64,000 nt of DNA from an uncultured Lachnospiraceae bacterium (GTDB taxonomy: Bacteria; Bacillota; Clostridia; Lachnospirales; Lachnospiraceae). Both the position numbers and the translations under genes were made by a program. The notes under the pieces are model-generated. The model worked only from the letters and a program-made list of their open reading frames with translations. It made no database searches and was not told the DNA's origin. The DNA lies in the NCBI GenBank assembly GCA_910585345.1, contig CAJUDS010000008.1, positions 54,142-118,141 on the forward strand, given 5' to 3'. Shown here in pieces: positions 45,121-53,790 of this stretch (positions within the stretch are counted from its first letter, which is position 1; every line of letters begins with the position of its first letter).

Positions 45121-45939
45121 TCATTGCTGCTGTTTTCGGTAGCCGCTTGGGCTTACCCCCATTTTCCTGTGGAATATCCTGGAAAAATAGAGGGGATCTG
45201 TATACCCTGTAGTATGCGCGATGGAGCGGACAGAGAGAGACGTATCTTTCAGCAGAATACATGCCTGACGCAGCCTGTAATCAAGCAGATAATTCTGTAT
45301 GGAAGAGCCGGTAAACGATTTAAACAGGCGGTGAAGGTAAGAACGGTTGATATTCAGATGATCGGCAATTTCCTGAACGGTGATGGGATCACAGTAGCGG
45401 CCTTCAATGTATTTCAGCGCTTCTTCCACGTAGCTGGATTGTTTTTCGTCGGTACGGGGTATCTCGTTTGGAAATTTGCGGGCCAGAAGGAAGAGATATT
45501 CATACATGATACTGTTCATCATCAGGTCACGGTTTTGTGACAGTTTGTCCGCCTCGAACATTTTTTCATGGCAGAGCCGCATCTGGCCGTCATCTCCATA
45601 GTGGATGACCAGGCTGTCTAAGAGAGACGTGCGTTCCAGATACCCTTTTACTTTAATGCCCTGCATACCGATCCAAGTATAACTCCATGGTGTGTGTATA
45701 TCAGCCTCATAATAGATGAGTTCCCCGGGGCAGATGAGAAAGGCGTCCCCTGCCCGGAGCCGGAACAGTTTTCCACGTGCTTTGTAAATACCGCAGCCGT
45801 CGAGCACATAGTGAATCAGGTAGCCATTGCGCAGGATTGGTCCGTAACTATGCCCCGGCGCGCAGTTTTCATAGCCGCAGGTGTAAATCATTGCATCGAT
45901 ATTTCTGAAAAAATCATTGGAAAAATGATAGTCCCGCAT
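45121..45939 (-). CDS. AraC-family transcriptional regulator
   Basis: 272 residues. An N-terminal cupin-like ligand-binding domain (LIHYVLDGCGIYKARGKLFRLRAGDAFLICPGE) and a C-terminal double helix-turn-helix (VQEIADHLNINRSYLHRLFKSFTG, VRSIAHTTGYTDPLYFSRIFHRKMG). The pattern is typical of sugar-responsive AraC activators. ATG 45939 is chosen because AAAGGAGAG precedes it; an upstream in-frame start (46032) has none. It is transcribed away from a PTS gene, with promoter-like boxes on the minus strand (TTGACA 46014-46019), so it probably controls that transporter. Confidence 0.88.
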   Translation of the reverse strand: MRDYHFSNDFFRNIDAMIYTCGYENCAPGHSYGPILRNGYLIHYVLDGCGIYKARGKLFRLRAGDAFLICPGELIYYEADIHTPWSYTWIGMQGIKVKGYLERTSLLDSLVIHYGDDGQMRLCHEKMFEADKLSQNRDLMMNSIMYEYLFLLARKFPNEIPRTDEKQSSYVEEALKYIEGRYCDPITVQEIADHLNINRSYLHRLFKSFTGSSIQNYLLDYRLRQACILLKDTSLSVRSIAHTTGYTDPLYFSRIFHRKMGVSPSGYRKQQQ

Positions 45940-46165
45940 GAAACTCTCCTTTCCGGCAGTCGGCCGGGCATTGTCGGTCATAGTCCTTATCAACAAGTCA
46001 TAATGTGCAATGTCAATGTCACATGTATCCATATATTTTCCAGTATAGTCAGTTATAATAAATATTGCAAGACAAAGAAAAAAGCGGATTAGGAAGTTCC
46101 GTTACTGTGGCCACAGGAAATGGAGAGCGGATGCTTTTGCGGAAAAAGAGAAGGAGGAGCATTGT

Positions 46166-48127
46166 ATGGATGCGAATAAGCGGCAGAGATATGAAAAAAT
46201 ATCCATAGAGCTTACAAAATTGGTTGGCGGCAGAGAAAATATACAGGGTGTAGCGCACTGCGCGACACGTCTGAGGATTGTTTTGAATGACAATGATCTG
46301 GCGGATTTGAAAGCGATTGAAGATGTCGACCTTGCGAAGGGTGTATTTGTGGCGGGCGACCAGGTGCAGATTATATTTGGCGCCGGCCTGGTAAACGATG
46401 TATACGAGGTGTTCGCGGAACACAATCATATGAAAAACATGAGTCTGAGCGATCTGAAAACGGTGGCCAATCAAAAAATGAACCCGCTTCAGCGTATTAT
46501 CAAGGCGTTATCGGACGTATTTGTGGACATTATGCCCGGCATTCTTGCGGCAGCGCTTCTTACGGGACTGTCAGGGGTACTGGGTAACATAGCGTTTGTA
46601 CAGGCAAACGACACGCTATACGGGATCAACAGGCTGATTAATATATCTTCCGGCGCTATTTTTGGTTTTCTGCCGCTTGCGGTGGCATATAGCGCCTGTA
46701 AAAGATTTGGCGGCAGACCTATCCTGGGGATTGTCATGGGATGCATTATGCTCAGCGATAGTCTGGCCAATGCATATGCCGCCGCGCAGGGCACGGTAGA
46801 AGTCACAACGTTACATATTTTTGGATTCGGCGTGGATTTAATCGGCTTCCAGGGCGGTATCATCGTGGCTCTTCTCATGGGGTTTGTGACGGCAAAGCTT
46901 GATATATTCTTTGAAAAGAAGGTGCCGGAGGTAATACGGCTTTTGCTGTCCCCGCTGTTGACGACGCTGGTAGGCGCGGTGCTTTTGTTCACGGTAATCG
47001 GACCGGCGGGCCGAGGACTCTCTACGGGGATTACGAACGCGCTTGTGTGGATGACGCAGAACCTGGGCGTGTTTGGTTATGCCGTTTTTTCAGGTCTGCA
47101 GCAGTTGGTGGTTATCACAGGTCTGCACCATATTTTTGGAGCGATTGAAGCGCAGCTTTTGGCGGACACGGGCAGAAACTTCCTGAATCCCCTTATGTCC
47201 GTAGCGATTATCGCACAGGGCGGCGCGGTGCTTGGTTATCTTGTCAGACACAGGAAAAATGTAAAAACAAGGGAATTGTGCATACCCAGTTTTGTATCCG
47301 TACTGTTTGGCATTACGGAACCGGCGTTATTTGGTATTAACTTGAGATACCGTTTCCCGATTATCGGCGGGTGCATCGGTGGTGCGCTGGGAGGTATTGT
47401 CGTTTACCTGACTAATCTTGCCGCAGTAGGTTTTGGCACAACCGTGCTGCCGGGCATCGCACTTGCAGACCCGGCGGGCAACGGATATGTGAATTATATC
47501 ATTGCACATGGAATTGCAATTGTCGGCGGGTTTATCATGACATTGGTTTTGGGAAGGTTTATGGATAAAGTTGTGGATGAGTCGGCGGACCCGGGAACGG
47601 TCGGCGGCGGACGGGCAGAGGAAGCGGAGGAAAGCTGCAAAGAAGCAGTACGGATGCCGGAAGAAGAATTCTTTTTTGGATACGCGGACGGACAGATGAT
47701 CGCCATGGAGGAGGTGAAAGATGACACCTTTGCCAGTAAAGTATTAGGAGACGGTGTGGCGGTGATACCGGAGACGGGAAAAGTATACGCGCCTGCGGAC
47801 GGTACGATTGTGAGTGTCTTTGATACGAAGCATGCGCTTTGTTTTGCCAGTACATACGGAACGGAAGTTTTGATTCATATTGGAGTAGATACGGTAAACC
47901 TGCAGGGAAAATATTTTACGACACATGTGAAGGACAAAGACTCTGTAAAGAAAGGGCAGCTTTTGGTTGAATTCGATCAGGAACAGATTGCAAAAGCGGG
48001 ATATGATACGGTAATCCCGATGATATTTACGGATTTGCCGGAAGAAAAGAGACTGGAAAAAGCACAGCCTGGGCGGGTGTCAGCGCAAACAAAGACAGTG
48101 ACTGTGCGTACGGCGGCCGGAAACTGA
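46166..48127 (+). CDS. PTS sugar transporter IIBCA (sucrose/beta-glucoside family)
   Basis: 653 residues in the order IIB-IIC-IIA. IIB phospho-Cys C32 is in VAHCATRLRIVL. IIC is membrane-embedded (about 105-460) with GLHHIFGAIEAQLLAD and FGITEPALFGINL. IIA (about 500-640) has the phospho-His H571 in VLIHIGVDTVNL. The HCATRLR and HHxFxAIEAQLL patterns are closer to sucrose-type ScrA proteins than to glucose permeases; trehalose or beta-glucosides remain possible. The carrier phosphorylates its sugar during import. GAAGGAGGAGCATTGT precedes the ATG. A divergent AraC gene is the likely regulator; no glycoside hydrolase adjoins it. Confidence 0.9.
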   Translation: MDANKRQRYEKISIELTKLVGGRENIQGVAHCATRLRIVLNDNDLADLKAIEDVDLAKGVFVAGDQVQIIFGAGLVNDVYEVFAEHNHMKNMSLSDLKTVANQKMNPLQRIIKALSDVFVDIMPGILAAALLTGLSGVLGNIAFVQANDTLYGINRLINISSGAIFGFLPLAVAYSACKRFGGRPILGIVMGCIMLSDSLANAYAAAQGTVEVTTLHIFGFGVDLIGFQGGIIVALLMGFVTAKLDIFFEKKVPEVIRLLLSPLLTTLVGAVLLFTVIGPAGRGLSTGITNALVWMTQNLGVFGYAVFSGLQQLVVITGLHHIFGAIEAQLLADTGRNFLNPLMSVAIIAQGGAVLGYLVRHRKNVKTRELCIPSFVSVLFGITEPALFGINLRYRFPIIGGCIGGALGGIVVYLTNLAAVGFGTTVLPGIALADPAGNGYVNYIIAHGIAIVGGFIMTLVLGRFMDKVVDESADPGTVGGGRAEEAEESCKEAVRMPEEEFFFGYADGQMIAMEEVKDDTFASKVLGDGVAVIPETGKVYAPADGTIVSVFDTKHALCFASTYGTEVLIHIGVDTVNLQGKYFTTHVKDKDSVKKGQLLVEFDQEQIAKAGYDTVIPMIFTDLPEEKRLEKAQPGRVSAQTKTVTVRTAAGN

Positions 48128-48200
48128 TGGAACGCGGTACAGGCAGATGGCGGAGTCCGGACGGGAAAAGGATGAGGATAACGGGAAGTGGTGACGGGTT

Positions 48201-49034
48201 ATGAAGAGAAAGTTAATTTTTTTGGACATCGACGGTACGCTTGTTACGGATTTTGAGGCGCCGTCCGCGCTTACAGCCAGGGCGGTGCGCGGAGCAAGAG
48301 AAAACGGGCATAAAGTATTCTTGTGTACCGGAAGGAATATGGCAATTATAGGAAGAGATGTGCTGGATGTGGGGTTTGACGGTGTGATTGCCAGCGCCGG
48401 CGGGTATGTGGAAACGGAGCATAAGGTACTTTTTGAGAGTATTCTCCCGGAGACAACGATACAGGAGTGCCTTTCCGTATTTCATGCGCATGGGATTTAC
48501 TGCCGGATAGAGAGTAAGGAAGGGATTTATACTGATCCGCAGATGGAGAAACTTCTGCGGTCGGCAAAACCCGATCCAGCCAATTCGGAGCTGATCCGTA
48601 TGCAGAAAGAGATTGAAAAAGGAATTCCGGTACTGCCGTATAACCGATATCCCCGCAGGGGGGCATATAAAATATGCTTTACAGGTATGGACCGCAAGGC
48701 AATCGAAGAGACAAAACGATATCTGGGAGACCGGTTTGTCTATGCGGTTCATCCCTATGCGGAAGGTTCTGTGTGCCTGAACGGGGAAATCGTTCCCAAA
48801 GGGATTGACAAGGGGAAAGGGATGGAACTGATTTGCGGGTACTATGGCTCTGGCCTTGCGGATACGGTTGCATTTGGAGACAGTATGAACGATTATGAAA
48901 TGATACAGACCGCCGGGGTAAGTATTGCAATGGGCAACGCCTGTGAAGAGCTGAAACAGGCAGCCGACCAGGTGTGCGAAGATGTACGGGACGATGGCAT
49001 CTATCGTGCGTTTCTGCGGATGGGATTTCTGTAG
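48201..49034 (+). CDS. Cof-type HAD-superfamily phosphatase
   Basis: 277 residues, a C2B-cap HAD hydrolase. Motif I DIDGTLV (D9, D11), motif II LCTGRN, motif III Lys in GIDKGKGM, and motif IV VAFGDSMNDYEMI, with MGNA following. These enzymes dephosphorylate sugar phosphates, flavin or cofactor phosphates. It begins 73 bp after the PTS gene without a terminator, so it may act on the PTS product or on accumulated sugar phosphates; this is inferred from proximity. Confidence 0.9.
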   Translation: MKRKLIFLDIDGTLVTDFEAPSALTARAVRGARENGHKVFLCTGRNMAIIGRDVLDVGFDGVIASAGGYVETEHKVLFESILPETTIQECLSVFHAHGIYCRIESKEGIYTDPQMEKLLRSAKPDPANSELIRMQKEIEKGIPVLPYNRYPRRGAYKICFTGMDRKAIEETKRYLGDRFVYAVHPYAEGSVCLNGEIVPKGIDKGKGMELICGYYGSGLADTVAFGDSMNDYEMIQTAGVSIAMGNACEELKQAADQVCEDVRDDGIYRAFLRMGFL

Positions 49035-49147
49035 GGCGTCAGGAAATAACTGGCAGGCAGTATTTTTTACTTTCTCATTTTTTCCGGGCAGAACTCTGGC
49101 AGAGGCGGGTTTGAAAAAAATAGGGAAAGTCAAATGAGTAATATGTG

Positions 49148-49176
49148 TTGTGTTGTTCCTCAATTTCTGTTATGAT
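49148..49176 (+). promoter_or_regulatory. Promoter of the CZB-type chemoreceptor gene
   Basis: TTGTGT (49148-49153) and TATGAT (49171-49176) with 17-bp spacing, 40 bp before the start codon. Confidence 0.6.
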
Positions 49177-49216
49177 AAAAGTGAAAAACGATTGAGAAAA
49201 TGAGGAAATACAATCC

Positions 49217-50884
49217 ATGAAAAATGAAGAAATCAGGACACTGAAAAAAGAGCTTATCAAATACTTTGGGAGGATTTTAATCTCTGTCATTCTGCTTCTT
49301 GTTATCATCATAGGATGTGTATGCGGGATTGGAAAGGCCAATCAGGCAATCAATGAGCAGGTAAACTGCAGCAGTCAGCTGCATAAGGCGGAGACAGCCC
49401 ATTACAAATGGAGTAACAATCTGTTACTGTCATTAAATTATGGCCAGGAGTTTACAGGCAGCGATGATCCGACAGCCTGTGCCTTCGGTAAGTTTATTTA
49501 CGGTGAGGAATGGAAAAACGACGCGGATTTCCAGAAATTCGTACAGGAAGTGGAGCCTTTTCATAACCAGATCCATGCGTCCGCAGGCGAGATATTCGGC
49601 TTAGGCGAAAATGACAGCGAAGGAAAAAAGAAGATTTTCCTGGATACGACGATGCCGGCCATTGAGAAGTTGGTGCAGAGGCTGGATGCGGAGATCGCCG
49701 ACCGGTCGGAGAGAATTGAAAAGAAACAGAAAGAGTTTTATGGTCTGCTGGCAATCTGCGGTATCGTATGTTTCCTGGATGTTATGGTTGTGGCATGGTG
49801 CATCGGCATGTTGTACCGTTTCCTGAGCAATGAGATTACGGTAAATCTAAAGAAAATTGTCCGCGGAACGGTGGAACTGTCCAAAGGACGGCTGAATGTG
49901 GCCTTCGCGGCTTCCGGCACGGTAAAGGAAATTGTGGACTTGCGGGAAAGCCTGAATGCCTCGATTGAAGAACTTGGTAAATATATTTATGCCATAAACC
50001 GCGGTATGAATGAATTTGCCAAGGGAAATCTGGCGGCAAACAGTACGGTGAAGTTTATCGGCGATTTTGAACAGATCGAGCGGTCGATTACCACTTTTGC
50101 GGAAAAGATCAGCGCGATTCTCTGGGAAGTGGAAAACGTGGCGGGATCTGTGGCGGCAAGCTCCGAGCATATTTCCAATTCCGTGCAGGATTTGGCGGCG
50201 GGCGCCATGGAGCAGGCTGACAGTGTCAAGACACTGTCGGAAAAGACAGCGGATATGGCAGGCAGTATACAGGTGATTGCCCGCAACATGAGCGAGATTA
50301 ATGAAATCGTGTCGACAACCAGTCAGGACATGATGGGAGAAAAGGATAAGATGCAGGAGATGTCCGGCGCTATGGACCAGATCTCGGTGAGGGCGGAAGA
50401 GATAAAAGATATCGTCAGTACAATGGACGATATTGCGGCGCAGACCAACCTTTTGGCATTAAACGCAACGATAGAGGCATCGCGGGCGGGAAGCGCAGGC
50501 GCAGGTTTTGGCGTAGTTGCCAGCGAAATACAGGCTTTGGCACAGCATTCCGCAGAGGCATCGAGAAATATCAGCGAACTGATTGCGGATACGATTGAAG
50601 CGGTCGATCTTGGAAATCAGAAAGTGGAGGAAAGCGTAGCGACACTGGATGAAATTATCGGTGCGACGCTGCGGATTTCCGATAAAGTAGAGGTGGTATC
50701 TAAAAATACGCAGGAAGAATCCGATATGATGGCACAGATTAAAAAAGAAGTGGATCATGTGTCCGATATGGTAGTCGCTAACTCTGCTTCTACGGAAGCG
50801 AATGCATCGGCAAGTCAGGAGCTGGCAGCACAGGCGGAGTTGCTGAAAGAGCTGACAGCGCAGTTCCAGATCAGAAAAAAATAA
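49217..50884 (+). CDS. Chemoreceptor with extracytoplasmic CZB-like zinc domain
   Basis: 555 residues. A membrane helix at about 20-38, an external helical domain, a second helix at about 180-202, a HAMP-like linker and a full MCP signalling hairpin with tip DIAAQTNLLALNATIEASRAG. The external domain carries the chemoreceptor zinc-binding pattern: H62 and W65 in AHYKW, C88 in CAFGKF, and H116/H120 in PFHNQIH. CZB domains bind zinc with a Cys and three His and are mostly cytoplasmic. Here the domain sits between the two membrane helices, so it would sense outside. It probably reports zinc or hypochlorous-type oxidants. The ligand is not proven. Confidence 0.88.
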   Translation: MKNEEIRTLKKELIKYFGRILISVILLLVIIIGCVCGIGKANQAINEQVNCSSQLHKAETAHYKWSNNLLLSLNYGQEFTGSDDPTACAFGKFIYGEEWKNDADFQKFVQEVEPFHNQIHASAGEIFGLGENDSEGKKKIFLDTTMPAIEKLVQRLDAEIADRSERIEKKQKEFYGLLAICGIVCFLDVMVVAWCIGMLYRFLSNEITVNLKKIVRGTVELSKGRLNVAFAASGTVKEIVDLRESLNASIEELGKYIYAINRGMNEFAKGNLAANSTVKFIGDFEQIERSITTFAEKISAILWEVENVAGSVAASSEHISNSVQDLAAGAMEQADSVKTLSEKTADMAGSIQVIARNMSEINEIVSTTSQDMMGEKDKMQEMSGAMDQISVRAEEIKDIVSTMDDIAAQTNLLALNATIEASRAGSAGAGFGVVASEIQALAQHSAEASRNISELIADTIEAVDLGNQKVEESVATLDEIIGATLRISDKVEVVSKNTQEESDMMAQIKKEVDHVSDMVVANSASTEANASASQELAAQAELLKELTAQFQIRKK

Positions 50885-50941
50885 GCGTTATGCCAGTCAG
50901 AATATGATGGCGGAAAAGAAAAGAAGAAAGATATAAAATAT

Positions 50942-50982
50942 GGCGGAACCGGTTGTAATGACGGTTCCGCCGTTTTGTTTTT
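50942..50982 (+). terminator. Terminator between convergent chemoreceptor genes
   Basis: GGCGGAACCG (50942-50951) pairs with CGGTTCCGCC (50962-50971), followed by GTTTTGTTTTT. On the minus strand the same stem is followed by ATATTTTATA, so it may act on both genes. Confidence 0.85.
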
Positions 50983-51000
50983 CATTTTGTGGTTTGTGGA

Positions 51001-52749
51001 TTAAATCTGGAAGAAGGAAACCTCTCTCTGCAGCTGATCTGCAATATCTTTCAAATCTTTTGCAGATTGGGCAAGGAGATTAATGGTTGCGTTCATTTCC
51101 TCCATAGAGGCATTGGTCTGCTGTGTTGACATTGCGTTTTTGTCTGCAACAGCAGAAAGATTTTGAATGATGTCGGTTACTTTGATTCTTGTCCGGTCAC
51201 AGTCCTTTGTCTGGGTATACACATTTTCTGTTTCGGCAATAGAGATTTCAATGCCTTTGCTGACATCTGCAAATTTTTCCTTTGTCTCGTTCAGTTTCTT
51301 TTGCTGTTCAGCGATAATCTGTCCTACTTCCGCCATAATTTCAACAGAGGCTTTTGAATCTGCGGATAACTGTTGAATAATTGTTTCTATCGTTTGTGCG
51401 GAGCTGTTAGAGTCTTCAGAGAGTTTGGAAATCTGGGAAGCAACTACTGCAAATCCTCGTCCCGCTTCTCCGGCCCTTGCCGCTTCAATGCTGGCGTTCA
51501 GGGAAAGTAAACTTGTTTCGCTGGCGATGTCGGTGATAAGGTTGACGGCCTCCTGAATCTTTCCGACGGACTCATTGGTAGTATGTACGGACGTGTCTAT
51601 TTTTTTAATTGCTTCGAGTGTTCTGTCATTGGACAGTCCCAATTCATTGATAATCAGCTCCGATTCATCATCAGCTTTTTTAATGTTCATGGACACTCTG
51701 TCAAGCTCCTGTACACCGGAAACGATGCTTTCGATCATAGCTCCCATGTGGGTTATCTGGGTTGTGGCTGACTCGATATCCTGCGCCTGTGTTGCAGCGC
51801 CTTTGGCGATGTCTTCAATTGCCTGTGCGATTTCATCTGCCGTTGTATTTGTCTGAGAGGCAAGGGATTTCATAGAATCTCCGGACTGCTGCAGATTTTC
51901 TATGGTAGTCTTAATATTGCCGACCATCGTCTGCAGTTTTTCTACCAGACCATACATGGAAGAAACCATCAGGCCGATTTCATCGCCTCTTTTTTGCGCG
52001 TTTTTGCTGATTCGTTCGGCTTTTTTATCATGCTTCATACGCAGCTGGCCGTCCGAAAGTCTGACAAGCATATCGCCGGCATGAACAACGATAACGGCGA
52101 TTTTTCTTACAAGTATAATGCAGAAGGCAAGGGAAACGATTAGAATACAGACAGCGATCATGATAATGCCGGAGGTCCTGTCGGCGATCACTGCGTCGAC
52201 GTCTCTGCTGGGTTCTCCTGCAAAAACCATGCCGACAATCTGTCCGTCGCTGTTTTTCAGCGGTTTGTAGTAGGCATAATATTTTTCATTGTTAATCATA
52301 ATGTCCGCAGTACGGTAGTCCTGTCCTTTTTTCAGCACGGTATCGACTACGACGCCGGACGCCGTAGTTCCGATGATACGTTTCCCGGACTGGGTGTCGA
52401 TGAGGGAAGTCGCTCTCCTCGTGTCACCGTACAATATGGTAATGTCTGCGTCAGAACCGGCTACAAAGCTGTCAATAACGTCCTCCTGCGAGGTAATGCA
52501 GTAATCTCCTTTGTAAAGCAAGTCGCCTTCCATGCGGTAATCACCGGGATCCAGCGCCTGATAGGCGGAAGTAACCGATTGACAAAGCATGTCTAATCCG
52601 ATGAACGCTTCGTCCTGCATACCTTTACGCAGGGCGTTCATGGAATAAAGCGTGATGACTATTTCCAGAATAATCATTGGCAGAGCGCACATCATAACCA
52701 GTTTAATCAGTATACCGACGCCCTTTTTTCTGTTGGATTTTTGATTCAT
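51001..52749 (-). CDS. Chemoreceptor with single-Cache-type sensor
   Basis: 582 residues. A membrane helix near 12-32, an extracellular single-Cache-like domain with ITILYGDTRRATSL and YYAYYKPLKNSDGQIVGMVFAGEP, a second helix near 195-215, HAMP, and the MCP hairpin with tip SETSLLSLNASIEAARAGEAGRG. The C-terminus ends VSFFQI without a CheR-docking pentapeptide. AGGGGGAAAACT precedes the ATG. It faces the CZB chemoreceptor tail to tail. No ligand can be deduced. Confidence 0.92.
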   Translation of the reverse strand: MNQKSNRKKGVGILIKLVMMCALPMIILEIVITLYSMNALRKGMQDEAFIGLDMLCQSVTSAYQALDPGDYRMEGDLLYKGDYCITSQEDVIDSFVAGSDADITILYGDTRRATSLIDTQSGKRIIGTTASGVVVDTVLKKGQDYRTADIMINNEKYYAYYKPLKNSDGQIVGMVFAGEPSRDVDAVIADRTSGIIMIAVCILIVSLAFCIILVRKIAVIVVHAGDMLVRLSDGQLRMKHDKKAERISKNAQKRGDEIGLMVSSMYGLVEKLQTMVGNIKTTIENLQQSGDSMKSLASQTNTTADEIAQAIEDIAKGAATQAQDIESATTQITHMGAMIESIVSGVQELDRVSMNIKKADDESELIINELGLSNDRTLEAIKKIDTSVHTTNESVGKIQEAVNLITDIASETSLLSLNASIEAARAGEAGRGFAVVASQISKLSEDSNSSAQTIETIIQQLSADSKASVEIMAEVGQIIAEQQKKLNETKEKFADVSKGIEISIAETENVYTQTKDCDRTRIKVTDIIQNLSAVADKNAMSTQQTNASMEEMNATINLLAQSAKDLKDIADQLQREVSFFQI

Positions 52750-52968
52750 AGTTTTCCCCCTCGTATGGCATAGTCAATGTTGTATTGTCATCCTCCGCAA
52801 AAGTAAATGTAAGCTGCCAGTCATTTTCACTTTGTTTTATCCTGAAAGATGAAAATACACAAATGTGGAGGTATTACTATAAATTTAACATAAAGTAATG
52901 GTTGAAAGCAAGTAATTGGAGACATCTTGCATAATATATGAACAATAAACGGCGGTTACTGCCGGAGG

Positions 52969-53775
52969 TTATTCTGAAAGTTCGGAGGTATCAGGCGGGG
53001 AGGCCAGGATTCTGTTGATTTCTGCAAGCAGCCGTTCCTTAACGGCGGGTTTTAGAAAGTATCCCGCCGGTTTTAATTTCAATACGGCTTCGATGTTTGC
53101 CCGGTCGTTAATGGCGGTCAAAAATACAACCGGAATATTTTTCAGCTCATCATCCGAGCGTATCATTTCAAGCGTCATTTTTCCGTCGCAGACGGGCATT
53201 TCATAATCAAGTAAAATCAGGTCAGGCCGCTTTTTTCCGATGGAGGTCATAGCCTGTGCGCCGGAGATTGCCAGGGCTACATCATATTGTTCTGCGAGCA
53301 TCGCTTTCATGGTTCGGAGCGCGGTGCCATTATCGTCCACAACCAAAATCCGTTTTTTATTCAGCTCGTGCTTTTTTTCTTCCGCCGCGGTTTTTTCCAG
53401 TTCTCTGCCGTTTATGTCAAGTCTTCTGCATATGGCTTCCATAATCATCGTATTTTCCACCGGACGGATCAGGTTTTCAAACTGGCTGTCTTCATAATAC
53501 TTAAAAAAGGCGCTGCTTTCCTCTTTTGTGCCGATTGTCAGTACAGGAATGTGTGGGTAGCGGTCGCTTAACAGAAAAAAGATAGAGGTATCAATGTTAT
53601 ATGTGCCGATCAGGCTAATCAAAACGAGGTCGGGATTTACAATTTTCAGCATTCCGTCCAAAACATCCGTATTTTCAGAACATAGCTGTACGTGAAAAAA
53701 CTGTGATAAAAATGTATTGGTTTGTTTCATGACAGTATTAAACTTTCCAACTAATAATATTTTTTTCATTTCCAT
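52969..53775 (-). CDS. Response regulator with pseudo-receiver plus receiver
   Basis: 268 residues, two receiver-like domains and no DNA-binding output. The first (about 1-115) has lost the acidic pocket and the phospho-acceptor: PDLVLISLIG has Ser where Asp is expected. The second (about 140-260) is intact: ILVVDDNGT, D190 in ILLDYEMPVCDG, and Lys in GYFLKP. It starts 15 bp after the hybrid kinase gene and is therefore co-expressed and probably its partner. With no output domain it likely works by protein contact. The start may be two codons later. Confidence 0.88.
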   Translation of the reverse strand: MEMKKILLVGKFNTVMKQTNTFLSQFFHVQLCSENTDVLDGMLKIVNPDLVLISLIGTYNIDTSIFFLLSDRYPHIPVLTIGTKEESSAFFKYYEDSQFENLIRPVENTMIMEAICRRLDINGRELEKTAAEEKKHELNKKRILVVDDNGTALRTMKAMLAEQYDVALAISGAQAMTSIGKKRPDLILLDYEMPVCDGKMTLEMIRSDDELKNIPVVFLTAINDRANIEAVLKLKPAGYFLKPAVKERLLAEINRILASPPDTSELSE

Positions 53776-53790
53776 TCTTACAATACCGGT

